Below are positions 1 through 7,623 of a DNA stretch of 21,611 nucleotides, piece after piece. The DNA is from an uncultured Eubacteriales bacterium. Lineage in GTDB: Bacteria > Bacillota > Clostridia > Christensenellales > Borkfalkiaceae. The stretch is taken from contig URKE01000031.1 of NCBI GenBank assembly GCA_900548285.1, forward strand, positions 1 through 21,611, written 5' to 3'. Position numbers and translations under genes: made by a program. The notes beneath the pieces are model-generated. The model was not told the DNA's origin, did not search any database, and worked only from the letters and a program-made list of their open reading frames with translations. Each line of letters starts with the position of its first letter. The first letter of the stretch is position 1.

Positions 1-70
1 GGGTGAAGAGACTCGAACTCCCGACCCCATGGTCCCAAACCACGTGCGCTACCAACTGCGCTACACCCCG
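1..70 (-). tRNA. tRNA-Pro (UGG), 3' end cut by window edge
   Basis: On the minus strand the sequence folds as a tRNA: acceptor 5' strand CGGGGTG ending at 70, D-arm with GCGCAGTTGGTAGCGC, anticodon loop TTTGGGA with anticodon TGG at 35-37, and a T-arm with GTTCGAGTC. The 3' strand begins CACCC and the last acceptor bases and discriminator lie beyond position 1, so the gene is partial. It decodes proline CCN codons. Confidence 0.96.
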
Positions 71-94
71 TGAACTGATTTTCAACGCTTAATC

Positions 95-123
95 AGCATA
101 CCATACACAAAAATCTTTGTCAA
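95..123 (-). promoter_or_regulatory. sigma-A promoter of tRNA-Pro
   Basis: Minus strand: -35 TTGACA (123-118), a 17-bp spacer, -10 TATGCT (100-95). Transcription would start about 7 nt below the -10, near 88, leaving a short leader before the mature tRNA 5' end at 70. The stretch between here and the spoIIID stop (124-248) is T-rich and holds no convincing minus-strand terminator. Confidence 0.85.
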
Positions 124-248
124 GCATTTTTTCGGGTTTTATTCAATTTTTTTATTTTTTTTTGAAGAATACTTTTTCTTCGGTATTCTGCGGAATTTTA
201 CCGCCGAACTCCGCGAATTTCGCCATACCCCGCCCCGAAACGGATTCG

Positions 249-545
249 CTATTTCCGCGCAGGAGACCGCGCGGAATCGTCTGAAAGTTTTCTGTATTTT
301 TCCCTCGTCGCAAGTCCGCCGCGGATATGCCGCTCGGAAAGATTTACGTTGAGATGCTTTTTAACTTTTTCGTAAAGAACCTCGTCGAGAAATTCGAGCC
401 GGGTTGTCAAATCGTGATGAACGGTCGATTTCGACACGCCGAAAACCTTTGCCGTGCTTCTGACCGTGGCGCGTTCCTTAATTATATATTCTGCCTCTTT
501 AATCACCCTTGCGTCAACATCGTAATACAATAAACCGTTCTCCAT
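249..545 (-). CDS. spoIIID: SpoIIID, sporulation transcriptional regulator
   Basis: The 98-aa product is a small DNA-binding protein of the SpoIIID family, which in Bacillus activates and represses mother-cell genes during endospore formation. The recognisable core is the helix-turn-helix around residues 26-50 (TVRSTAKVFGVSKSTVHHDL), followed by the family's conserved RHIRGGLATREKYR segment near residues 72-87. Length is close to the 93 aa of B. subtilis SpoIIID; the N-terminus is about 9 residues longer. The Shine-Dalgarno is weak (GGGGCG upstream of the ATG). A CATAAAAT at 597-590, about 45 bp upstream, resembles a sigma-E -10 element, but I see no matching -35, so this is only suggestive. 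It is divergent from the membrane protein at 663. A spoIIID implies the organism can, or its ancestors could, sporulate. Confidence 0.95.
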   Translation of the reverse strand: MENGLLYYDVDARVIKEAEYIIKERATVRSTAKVFGVSKSTVHHDLTTRLEFLDEVLYEKVKKHLNVNLSERHIRGGLATREKYRKLSDDSARSPARK

Positions 546-662
546 ATTCGCCCCGAGCCGCGAAAAACGCCGCGCCGACGGACTAATATATTTTATGTGC
601 CGATCCGCTTTTTTAGGATAAAGAACGTATAAAATACTTAACGAAAGTTAACAATTCCACCT

Positions 663-1397
663 ATGGAAACACTTGCCGTTAAACTTTTCAATTTCATTTC
701 ACGGCTCGATCTCGGGGCGTACTACCCGTTGATCGTTCCGTCCGTCGTAGCCGCGATTTTCCTGATCGTGTTTATCTCCGGTATCTTTTTTTACCGTGTG
801 AAAAGAGCCGACAAAACCTCTATGCTTGCCGTCGCGCTTTCGCTTTACACACTTTCGGCGATAAAAACCGTTTGCGACCTGATATCGAAGCCGATTCGCG
901 ACGAATTCGTTTTGTCGTGCATAGGCGGACTGCTCTCCTCTGCGTTGTCGTTCGCCTTTTACGGACTTTTATGCATGCAACACAACTCGCATTTTAAACT
1001 TTCTTCACGCGATAAACGACTTATAGACCGACTTTCACGTTCTGATCGGAATAATTTATATGATAAGTCCGACGGCGGCGCGGACGACGCGGGCGAGCCT
1101 TTCGTCATTAAAAACGCGTTGTTCGATTCGCCAATAAAACGCGTGGAATTTTTGCCGACGAAAAAATATCCGCAAAAAGGCGAAAAGGATTTCGGGGTGA
1201 ATTACGGAGAAATCCTCTCGTATATAGAAAAACTGCGACGACACGAACTCACCGCAGAAGAAACGAAAGTAATAGACGAACTCGAAAAGTCCGTAAAACT
1301 CTTCTCTACGCGGGAAATAACCTGCGACGAACGCAGAAAACTTTCCTCGGAACTTATGCGACTTGTTAAACTCGTTTCAAAATACAAGGCGTCATAA
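663..1397 (+). CDS. unrecognised integral membrane protein with charged cytoplasmic tail
   Basis: I do not recognise the family. The 244-aa product has about three membrane segments (residues ~22-44, 52-70 and 82-104), then a hydrophilic tail of about 140 residues rich in Lys, Arg, Asp and Glu. A helical stretch near 178-240 (EILSYIEKLRRHELTAEETK) could be a coiled or bundled domain. The ATG at 663 has no clear Shine-Dalgarno: the preceding bases are CAATTCCACCT. Upstream there is only a TATAAAAT (628-635) without a recognisable -35. The gene ends at a strong bidirectional terminator (1431-1472) and is divergent from spoIIID. Its position suggests shared regulation with spoIIID, but there is no direct evidence that it is a sporulation gene. 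The start codon is uncertain. Confidence 0.75.
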   Translation: METLAVKLFNFISRLDLGAYYPLIVPSVVAAIFLIVFISGIFFYRVKRADKTSMLAVALSLYTLSAIKTVCDLISKPIRDEFVLSCIGGLLSSALSFAFYGLLCMQHNSHFKLSSRDKRLIDRLSRSDRNNLYDKSDGGADDAGEPFVIKNALFDSPIKRVEFLPTKKYPQKGEKDFGVNYGEILSYIEKLRRHELTAEETKVIDELEKSVKLFSTREITCDERRKLSSELMRLVKLVSKYKAS

Positions 1398-1430
1398 CGA
1401 CGACAACAATATTATTATGTAATCAATAAT

Positions 1431-1472
1431 GCGGCGAAAAGGCGGGAGCAAACGCTCCCGCCTTTTCGCCGC
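1431..1472. terminator. bidirectional intrinsic terminator
   Basis: A perfect 19-bp stem (1431-1449 with 1454-1472) closes a 4-nt AAAC loop. The stem contains AAAA on one side and TTTT on the other outside the GC-rich core GGCGGGAGC, so either strand gives a GC hairpin followed by U residues. It lies between the convergent genes at 663-1397 (+) and 1513-2253 (-) and should end both. Confidence 0.9.
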
Positions 1473-1512
1473 CGCATCTATCCGCGCACATAATCAGCCG
1501 CAAGGAATTCCG

Positions 1513-2253
1513 TTATTTATCAACGGATTCCCACTTTGCAAATAATTTTATTTCCTGCGTTTCTTCGGTAATCTGCAACGCATCGACTTCGAAATCCCAT
1601 CGATTTAAGCAACCGGATTCTTTAAACCACCCTACGAACGAATAGCCATCTCTTTGCGGCTCAGGGGGAATATACATAATTTTCTCGCCGCATTCGTAAT
1701 AATCAATGTAGTAATAATTATTCCCATCGTAATTCAAACAATAGGAAACATTAGCCTTTAATAAACCACCTCCAAAATATTCCGATAATACCTCTTTAAA
1801 TAATGCATATTTTTCACTTGGAACATATATTTTCACTTTTTCATCCGCATTAAAGTTGTTTAAGTCGACTATTTCACCACAATAAAATATCTGTAGATTT
1901 CCTGATGTTAGATACATGTAACCGGAACCAATTTCCTTTATAGAGCGAGGAAAATAACATCTCCTTATGACTGTCCCGTTTTGGTCAGACATATGAAAAT
2001 ATCCATTTCCACCAAAACCCAATCCAGAATTAAAGCCAAGTTTCGACACTGTATAATTCTCAATTTTCTCTGGGAAAAAGACTGCGCCAGACTTAGGATA
2101 TGTTTTTAAATTGCCTATCGCAACATTATTTCCATCTATAACTTTGCAATAGAAATTTTCATCAACTACAACTTTATTTTGTTTGCCTAAATGACACCCT
2201 GTAAAACAACAAAGAATCATCAAACAAAGCAATAAGGCAAACAAACGCTTCAT
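1513..2253 (-). CDS. small lipoprotein with LRR-like segment and Listeria-Bacteroides-type repeat
   Basis: The predicted 246-aa product begins with a lipoprotein signal: hydrophobic residues 3-16, then lipobox FTGC with the acylated Cys at 20. The middle part (FPRSIKEIG, then CGEIVDLNNF) resembles BspA-type leucine-rich repeat edges. The C-terminal ~70 residues match the Listeria-Bacteroides repeat pattern (GYSFVGWFKESG, then a WDF and a final LFAKWE), a module common on surface-exposed proteins. I chose the ATG at 2253 because GGGGAGG sits 7-8 nt upstream; an in-frame GTG at 2274 is upstream of that site and unlikely. It follows the serpin gene by 28 nt and is probably cotranscribed. It is more AT-rich than its neighbours (18 G/C of 60 at 1741-1800), which suggests a different origin. 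The exact function is unknown. Confidence 0.85.
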   Translation of the reverse strand: MKRLFALLLCLMILCCFTGCHLGKQNKVVVDENFYCKVIDGNNVAIGNLKTYPKSGAVFFPEKIENYTVSKLGFNSGLGFGGNGYFHMSDQNGTVIRRCYFPRSIKEIGSGYMYLTSGNLQIFYCGEIVDLNNFNADEKVKIYVPSEKYALFKEVLSEYFGGGLLKANVSYCLNYDGNNYYYIDYYECGEKIMYIPPEPQRDGYSFVGWFKESGCLNRWDFEVDALQITEETQEIKLFAKWESVDK

Positions 2254-2281
2254 TTTTTTCGACCTCCCCTTCACATTAACT

Positions 2282-3532
2282 TTAAAGTTCCGTCACCGTT
2301 CCCAGAAACAGCGGAAAACCCGTCGCGTTGTCCACTATGCCGAACATAAACGGACGGTCGAGAATAATCAGATATTCTTTTCCCGGCGCGGGCGCGGATT
2401 CGCCTTTCATGCCGCCGATCGTAACCGCCGCGGCTTTCGTGCCGTTGCGGTCGAGTTCGATTCTCGTTTTTTGCAACACGTAACCGAGATACAACTTATC
2501 GCCGTAAGTCGTTCTTCCCATTTTATCGAACTCCGCGTCGGAGTTAAACGCCCTTTCAATCCCCATGCTGGCGAGCGGCTCGGATAAATTAACCGCGTAA
2601 TCGAAAGCAAATTCGGGAATAATCGCGCTGACTTTCGCCGCTTCTCTTTTACTCATCGCCTTGAAATATTTCTCGCCGGTCAGGCTCTCCGCAAACTCGT
2701 AAACGGTCGTTCCGTCGTTCGGCAAAATGCCGAGAAACGAATATTTTCCGCCGCGATAACCTTTCAGAAAGCCCTGCGCGTTGCCGAAATCGATATAAGT
2801 CTGCTCGTTCGACGCGAACATATCGACAGACTTCTGCGCGCCGTCGAGATTTGTAAAAATTCTTTTGCTCGCGTCGCTTTTCTCGTTCTGCCACTTCGCG
2901 TCGAAAAAAAGCGCGTTGATAACGTAAATAACGTCGTCCTCTTCGATGGTGTCGATTATTTCGGGAATCATCCCCTCCGTTTTATTGGAGCACCAGTTGT
3001 TCACGTCTTTGAGCGTCAGGGCGTCGAAATCGGACCTGAAAACCTCGGCATTATAAATTTCCTTTACGGTTTTGAGATAATCATCTTCGACGTTCACCGC
3101 GCCGTTTTTTATCCACACGGAATCGGCAAGTTTCACGGTGTCGTCGGCTTTGTTGAGAAGTTTGTTTCCGAACGCGTTGATATCCGCGATGTTGCCGCCG
3201 AGAACGTTCTCAAACTGCGCGAGCGTTTCGTTTTCCGCGCCGTTAGCAACCATTCCGAGGCACATAAACGCCGAAAGCGGCGAAACGAGCGCGTTGGGTT
3301 TCGATTTGTCTTTAAGGACTTCCTTCAGCAATTCCACGCCGAAATTGTCCAACCCCGAAACGATGCCGTTATTGTCCGTAACTTCGCCCGCGATATTCGT
3401 AAAAGAATAAGCGGCGGTGAGTTCGGTCGCCTTCACGGTTTTGTTTACGTATTTTCCGCAGGCGGCAGCGCACAAAGCGGCAGAAATAACCGCCAACAAA
3501 CAAGCGACTGATTTACCGAATAATTTTCTCAT
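2282..3532 (-). CDS. serpin-family protease inhibitor, lipoprotein
   Basis: The 416-aa product is a complete serpin, a suicide inhibitor of serine or cysteine proteases that acts by loop insertion. Visible landmarks in order: signal peptide with AAAC lipobox-like site (Cys25), LVSPLSAFMCLGMVANGA (82-99) matching helix B and the shutter region, VINALFFDAKW (204-214), the hinge of the reactive-centre loop NGTKAAAVT (363-371), and the terminal signature DRPFMFGIV...FPLFLGTV (392-413). The small residues in the hinge are those needed for an inhibitory serpin. Counting from the hinge places P1 at Glu378 and P1' at Ser379, but the loop is about 3 residues longer than in alpha-1-antitrypsin, so P1 is uncertain. 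Shine-Dalgarno AGGTG (3541-3537) precedes the ATG. It is first in a two-gene unit with the lipoprotein downstream. Confidence 0.93.
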   Translation of the reverse strand: MRKLFGKSVACLLAVISAALCAAACGKYVNKTVKATELTAAYSFTNIAGEVTDNNGIVSGLDNFGVELLKEVLKDKSKPNALVSPLSAFMCLGMVANGAENETLAQFENVLGGNIADINAFGNKLLNKADDTVKLADSVWIKNGAVNVEDDYLKTVKEIYNAEVFRSDFDALTLKDVNNWCSNKTEGMIPEIIDTIEEDDVIYVINALFFDAKWQNEKSDASKRIFTNLDGAQKSVDMFASNEQTYIDFGNAQGFLKGYRGGKYSFLGILPNDGTTVYEFAESLTGEKYFKAMSKREAAKVSAIIPEFAFDYAVNLSEPLASMGIERAFNSDAEFDKMGRTTYGDKLYLGYVLQKTRIELDRNGTKAAAVTIGGMKGESAPAPGKEYLIILDRPFMFGIVDNATGFPLFLGTVTEL

Positions 3533-3601
3533 CGTTCACCTCGCATTAATATATTTTTATGGATTCCGCTCATTATCACTATTGTTTTTCTTCTTGTCTG
3601 C

Positions 3602-3630
3602 ATTATATCATAACGTCGCGTAGTTGTCAA
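3602..3630 (-). promoter_or_regulatory. perfect-consensus sigma-A promoter of the serpin gene
   Basis: Minus strand: -35 TTGACA (3630-3625), 17-bp spacer, -10 TATAAT (3607-3602). Transcription should start near 3595, giving a leader of about 60 nt to the serpin ATG. It starts just 25 bp past the stop codon of the upstream cardiolipin synthase gene. I see no terminator between them, so some read-through from that gene is possible. Confidence 0.9.
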
Positions 3631-3655
3631 TACCCAAAATAAAGAGGCGGCGATT

Positions 3656-5215
3656 TCACATCAGCGGAGCAAAAAACGTTAAAAACCATTTCACGATCCG
3701 CTCGCGCGGTTTAAGTTTCAGATCGTCGGCGGAAACAAGGTCGCATTCATGCTCAATCAGATATAAAAAGTCAGCGTATATGTCGTTTATCACGCTGTTT
3801 TTGAAAAACAACGTGGCGCACTCAAAGTGATGAACGAGGGAGCGGAAGTCGAGATTTATCGTGCCGATAACCGCCGTGTCGCCATCCGAAAGGAAACATT
3901 TGGAATGAATGAAACCGTTTCTGAAAGCATAAACTTTCACGCCCGCGCTCATAAGCGAAATACACGCGCTTCTCGTCATAATGTAAATAGCCTTTTTGTC
4001 CGGAACTTCGGGAATGAAGATTCTCACGTCCACTCCGCGCCGCGCGGCGTTTTTGATTGCCGTGGTTATGTTCGTATCGACGATAAGATACGGCGTTGCG
4101 ATATAAAGGTATTTATCCGAGCGATTGATTATGTCGAGATAGACGTTTTCGCCGATATGCTCCTCGGTTATCGGAGCGGGAGAATCGCCGAACGGGAACA
4201 TATAGCCGTCGTTATAGACTTCATGCGAGGAAGAAACGAAATCCCTTTCGTCCAGCGACGGAGTGCCCGACATATTGAAAAGTTGAATGAAGAGCCGCAC
4301 AAGGCTGTCCACCGCCTGACCTTTTATTTTAACCGAACAATCGAGCCATCTGCCGTAAGGCTTGGTGATGTTCGCGTATTCGTCGGCGATATTCGCGCCG
4401 CCCATAAAGCCGACTTTGCCGTCGATTACGGCGATTTTGCGGTGATCTCTGTTGTTGTGACTGACCGAAACGACGGGAATGAACTTGTGGAATTTGCGCG
4501 CGTCGAAACCTTCTTTGCAAAGGTCCTTATAAAAATCGGGCGAAACTTTCGGCATGCTGCCAACGTCGTCGTACATAACGTAAACCTTAACGCCTTCCTC
4601 GACTTTTTTCCGTAAAATTTCGTCGATTTCGCCCCAGATCACGCCGTCCTCGATGATGAAATATTCGAGAAAAACATATTTTTCGGCTTTCGATATCTCT
4701 TCTTTCAACGCCTCGAAAAACACCGAGCCGCTTCGCAGATATTCCGCGGCGGAATTATCGAAAACGGGAAAAGCCGTAGCATAACGCAGATACCTGACGA
4801 CGGCGTTGCCTTTGCCCTGTTCTTCCGAAAGCCTGCTCAGAACTTCGTCCTGACGATAATATTCGTCGTGATGTTCGCTGTATATCGCGCAGTATTTTTT
4901 CATCTGCCGCTTGCTCATCTTCACGTTGCCGAACGTTAAATAAACCATTATACCGCCGTAAGGGAGCAACTGAAGCAATATCACCCAGGGCAATTTATAA
5001 CACGCAGGCTGGTCTTTGTTGACGATCGCGACCATTAAAAGCCCTGACAAAACGTAAACGAGAACAGCGTAAAGCACGGGTACTTTTTGCCCGAGCCAGA
5101 ACAGAACCACCCATATGCCTATAGCCTGTAAAAATATACTGAGAAGTATGATTGCGAACCGCGAAACGTATAACTTCGTCCGCGCCGCTTTGTTTTTTCT
5201 CGTTTTTTCACCCAT
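3656..5215 (-). CDS. cls: cardiolipin synthase (phospholipase D superfamily)
   Basis: The 519-aa membrane enzyme is expected to join two phosphatidylglycerol molecules into cardiolipin plus glycerol. The N-terminus has hydrophobic segments at ~18-41, 45-65 and 75-94, the PLDc_N-type anchor. Two HKD motifs follow: HRKIAVID (His258, Lys260, Asp265) and HSKCFLSD (His437, Lys439, Asp444), each followed by the G-x-x-N or G-x-x-N-like segment (GGANIADEY; GTINLDFRS). Length and layout match bacterial Cls proteins. The gene has its own perfect promoter and a long leader of about 170 nt. No recognisable terminator follows. Another PLD-family phosphatidyltransferase is the only real alternative. Confidence 0.93.
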   Translation of the reverse strand: MGEKTRKNKAARTKLYVSRFAIILLSIFLQAIGIWVVLFWLGQKVPVLYAVLVYVLSGLLMVAIVNKDQPACYKLPWVILLQLLPYGGIMVYLTFGNVKMSKRQMKKYCAIYSEHHDEYYRQDEVLSRLSEEQGKGNAVVRYLRYATAFPVFDNSAAEYLRSGSVFFEALKEEISKAEKYVFLEYFIIEDGVIWGEIDEILRKKVEEGVKVYVMYDDVGSMPKVSPDFYKDLCKEGFDARKFHKFIPVVSVSHNNRDHRKIAVIDGKVGFMGGANIADEYANITKPYGRWLDCSVKIKGQAVDSLVRLFIQLFNMSGTPSLDERDFVSSSHEVYNDGYMFPFGDSPAPITEEHIGENVYLDIINRSDKYLYIATPYLIVDTNITTAIKNAARRGVDVRIFIPEVPDKKAIYIMTRSACISLMSAGVKVYAFRNGFIHSKCFLSDGDTAVIGTINLDFRSLVHHFECATLFFKNSVINDIYADFLYLIEHECDLVSADDLKLKPRERIVKWFLTFFAPLM

Positions 5216-5344
5216 TCCCGTTTTTCCTCTGTTTAATTATCATTCGTCCGTGTGTTTTTTATACGTCGACCGAAAAAGTCTGCCTATAACACGATTATCG
5301 GTTGTTTTTTAATCAAATCACCGCGCCGTGCAGCCCGTCGGACA

Positions 5345-5381
5345 ACGTTATACATAATCACGTTATAATGTTATATATAAC
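5345..5381 (-). repeat. short repeats and palindrome in the cls leader
   Basis: Within the region transcribed ahead of cls, ACGTTATA occurs twice (5345-5352 and 5360-5367, spacing 15), followed by a perfect 12-bp palindrome GTTATATATAAC (5370-5381) close to the expected transcription start. This could be a regulator-binding site. The sequence is very AT-rich, so chance is also possible. Confidence 0.4.
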
Positions 5382-5395
5382 CATATTATATTATA

Positions 5396-5424
5396 ATTAT
5401 ATATAAAACCGCTATTTTTGTCAA
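5396..5424 (-). promoter_or_regulatory. perfect-consensus sigma-A promoter of cls
   Basis: Minus strand: -35 TTGACA (5424-5419), 17-bp spacer, -10 TATAAT (5401-5396). Predicted start near 5389, about 170 nt upstream of the ATG at 5215. It begins 15 bp beyond the htpG terminator hairpin, so cls is an independent transcription unit. Confidence 0.88.
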
Positions 5425-5438
5425 CAGTATTGTTAAAA

Positions 5439-5473
5439 CGCCGCCGCTTGCAAAGCGTTTGCAAGCGGCGGCG
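5439..5473 (-). terminator. intrinsic terminator of htpG
   Basis: A perfect 16-bp GC-rich stem (5439-5454 with 5458-5473) closes a 3-nt loop about 55 bp past the htpG stop. On the minus strand it is followed by TTTTAACAAT, a modest U-tract. The plus strand has CAAAAATCC instead, so the minus direction is favoured. Confidence 0.8.
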
Positions 5474-5530
5474 TCAAAAATCCTTTTTCGGAAAACCTGC
5501 CAACCGGACCGGAAAGCAATCCGAAACCGA

Positions 5531-7417
5531 TTATTTCGCAAGCAATGCGAAGAGTTTATCGGTCAAACCCGAAGCATCCTCAACGGGCAGCCCAGCGACG
5601 AGCCTTGCGGACTGATAAAGCACTTCGGCGTAATCCGCAACGGAATCCTTATCCGCCTCGAACGCCGCTTTGAGTTTCGCGTAAATCGGATGCTCCGCGT
5701 TGACTTCGAGAATCTTGTTGGCTTTAACCATTCCCGGTTCGGCGTTCGGCATCTGCGAAAGTACTTTTTCCATTTCGATGGAAACCTCGCCCTCGGACGA
5801 AAGACAAACGGGGTGATTTTTCAGTACGGACGAAACTTTGACTTTCGCCACCTTGTCGCCGAGCGCGTTTTTCAAAGCGTCGAGAAGTTCTTTGTCCTCT
5901 TCGTTCTTTTTGTCGTCCTCCGCGGAAACGCCGACGCTCTCGTCGAGAATATTCTTAAATTCCTTCTCCTCGTATTTGCCGAGCATTTTAACGGCAAACT
6001 CGTCCACGTCGTCGGTGAAGCACAGGATATCATAGCCCTCGTCGAGAATCTTCTCGCTCTGCGGCAACGCTTTGACGGCGTTCTCCGTTTTAGCCGAGCC
6101 GTAATAAATATACTTCTGCTCCGCGCCGAACGCGTCGACGTATTCTTTGAGCGTTACGTACTTGCCGAGTTTTACCGACTTGAACATTATAAGATCCTGC
6201 AAAACGTCTTTGTTCATTCCCCAGCCGCTATACAGACCGTATTTAAGTTGCAAGCCGAAGTTCTTGAAAAACTCGTCGTAAGTCGCTCTGTCGTTTTTCT
6301 GCATATCGAGAAGTTCGTTCTTGATTTTCTTTTCGATATTCGATTCGATGAGTTGAAGTTGACGGTTGTGCTGAATGGTCTCACGCGATATGTTGAGTTG
6401 AAGTTCGCTGTCCACAAGCCCTTTGACGAAACTGAAGTAATCGGGCAACAAATCCGCGCACTTTTCGGTGATAAGCACGCCGTCGGTGTATAACTTCAGA
6501 CCTTTTTCGTAATTCTTGCTGTAATAATCGTAAGGAACTTTTGCAGGAATAAACAACAGAGCCTTATAACTCACCGCGCCTTCCACGCTCACGTGAATAT
6601 ATTTCAGCGGCGCTTCGTAGTCGTAGAAATTGTTCTTATAAAACTCGTCGTAATCTTCCTTGGTCAGTTCGCTCTTATTCTTCTTCCAGAGCGGAACCAT
6701 GGAATTGAGTGTTTCCTCTTCCTTATAAGATTCGGCGGACTTGCCCTCTTTTCTCTCCTCTTCCGTGAGTTCCTTATATTTCGTCACTTCCATTCTGATG
6801 GGGTAACGGATATAATCGGAATACTTTTTGACGAGGCTTCTTATTTCGTATTCTTCGAGGAATTTGCTGTATTTTTCGTCGTCGGTATCCTTTTTAATAT
6901 GGAGAACGATTTCCGTTCCTCTTTCGGCTTTTTCGCAAGGCGCGATATCGTAACCTTCCGTACCCGAACTCGTCCAGACGTGAGCCTCGTCCTCGCCGAA
7001 CGCTTTGGAGAAAACTTCAACCTTGTCGGCTACCATAAACGCCGAATAAAACCCTACGCCGAACTGACCGATTACGTTTACGTCGTCCTTTTCCTTGGCG
7101 TCCGCGTTTGCGGCTTTGAAATCGAACGAGCCGCTCTTGGCGATCGTTCCGAGGTTTTCTTCGAGTTCTTTCGCCGTCATACCGATGCCGTTATCGGAAA
7201 TCGTGAGCGTGCCGGCGTCCTTATCCGCCCTGATTTTAATATAAAAATCCTCGCGGGTAAGCCCCGAAATCCCTTCTTTCAGACCTTTATAATATAATTT
7301 GTCGATAGCGTCGCTGCAATTCGACAAAAGTTCTCTTAAGAAAATCTCCTTATGAGTGTAAATAGAGTTGATCATCAGATCGAGAACTCTCTTCGATTGC
7401 GTTTTGAAACTTTTCAT
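5531..7417 (-). CDS. htpG: HtpG, Hsp90-family chaperone
   Basis: The 628-aa product is a cytosolic ATP-dependent chaperone that remodels late folding intermediates as a homodimer. The GHKL ATPase domain is clear: residues ~24-39 hold EIFLRELLSNCSDAID with the catalytic Glu29 and Mg-binding Asn33, DNGIGM starts at 75, and GQFGVGFYSAFMV forms the lid-proximal glycine loop. The middle and C-terminal dimerisation domains follow, and the length matches the ~625-aa family norm. The longest frame begins 14 codons upstream, but the ATG at 7417 has GGAGGTG 6 nt upstream (7430-7424) and aligns with known HtpG N-termini, so I chose it. It is transcribed alone from a CIRCE-linked promoter and ends at the 5439-5473 terminator. 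Confidence 0.97.
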   Translation of the reverse strand: MKSFKTQSKRVLDLMINSIYTHKEIFLRELLSNCSDAIDKLYYKGLKEGISGLTREDFYIKIRADKDAGTLTISDNGIGMTAKELEENLGTIAKSGSFDFKAANADAKEKDDVNVIGQFGVGFYSAFMVADKVEVFSKAFGEDEAHVWTSSGTEGYDIAPCEKAERGTEIVLHIKKDTDDEKYSKFLEEYEIRSLVKKYSDYIRYPIRMEVTKYKELTEEERKEGKSAESYKEEETLNSMVPLWKKNKSELTKEDYDEFYKNNFYDYEAPLKYIHVSVEGAVSYKALLFIPAKVPYDYYSKNYEKGLKLYTDGVLITEKCADLLPDYFSFVKGLVDSELQLNISRETIQHNRQLQLIESNIEKKIKNELLDMQKNDRATYDEFFKNFGLQLKYGLYSGWGMNKDVLQDLIMFKSVKLGKYVTLKEYVDAFGAEQKYIYYGSAKTENAVKALPQSEKILDEGYDILCFTDDVDEFAVKMLGKYEEKEFKNILDESVGVSAEDDKKNEEDKELLDALKNALGDKVAKVKVSSVLKNHPVCLSSEGEVSIEMEKVLSQMPNAEPGMVKANKILEVNAEHPIYAKLKAAFEADKDSVADYAEVLYQSARLVAGLPVEDASGLTDKLFALLAK

Positions 7418-7500
7418 AAAAAACACCTCCGATGTTATTCGCTTTGCCTTTCTCCGCAAAACAGATATTGATTATTTTTAGCAAACAATAAGTTTGAGTG

Positions 7501-7527
7501 TTAGCACTCTCGTTAATGTTCTGCCAA
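7501..7527. promoter_or_regulatory. CIRCE-like operator (HrcA site)
   Basis: Plus strand TTAGCACTC (7501-7509), a 9-nt spacer, then TTCTGCCAA (7519-7527). The consensus CIRCE is TTAGCACTC-N9-GAGTGCTAA: one half is perfect, the other matches 5 of 9, and spacing is exact. It lies directly downstream of the htpG -10, where HrcA repressor would block transcription until heat shock. An extra GAGTG at 7496-7500 forms a small palindrome with the perfect half. Confidence 0.75.
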
Positions 7528-7528
7528 T

Positions 7529-7557
7529 ATTATAATACCGCGTTTTACAAATAGCAA
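7529..7557 (-). promoter_or_regulatory. sigma-A promoter of htpG
   Basis: Minus strand: -35 TTGCTA (7557-7552), 17-bp spacer, -10 TATAAT (7534-7529). The predicted start near 7522 lies inside the CIRCE-like element. The leader to the ATG at 7417 is about 105 nt. Confidence 0.85.
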
Positions 7558-7623
7558 GCGTTTGAGGTGTTTTTTTTGTTAAAATTTTTAAAATACGTCT
7601 GCAACGATTATTTTTGCAGCACA

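Noticed and set aside
160..190. Minus-strand terminator after spoIIID at the AGAATAC/GTATTCT inverted repeat
   Set aside because: On the minus strand the hairpin is followed by A residues, not T, and the stem is AT-rich.
5459..6493. A 344-codon plus-strand open frame
   Set aside because: It is antisense to htpG, which is unambiguous; composition is that of a reverse-frame shadow.
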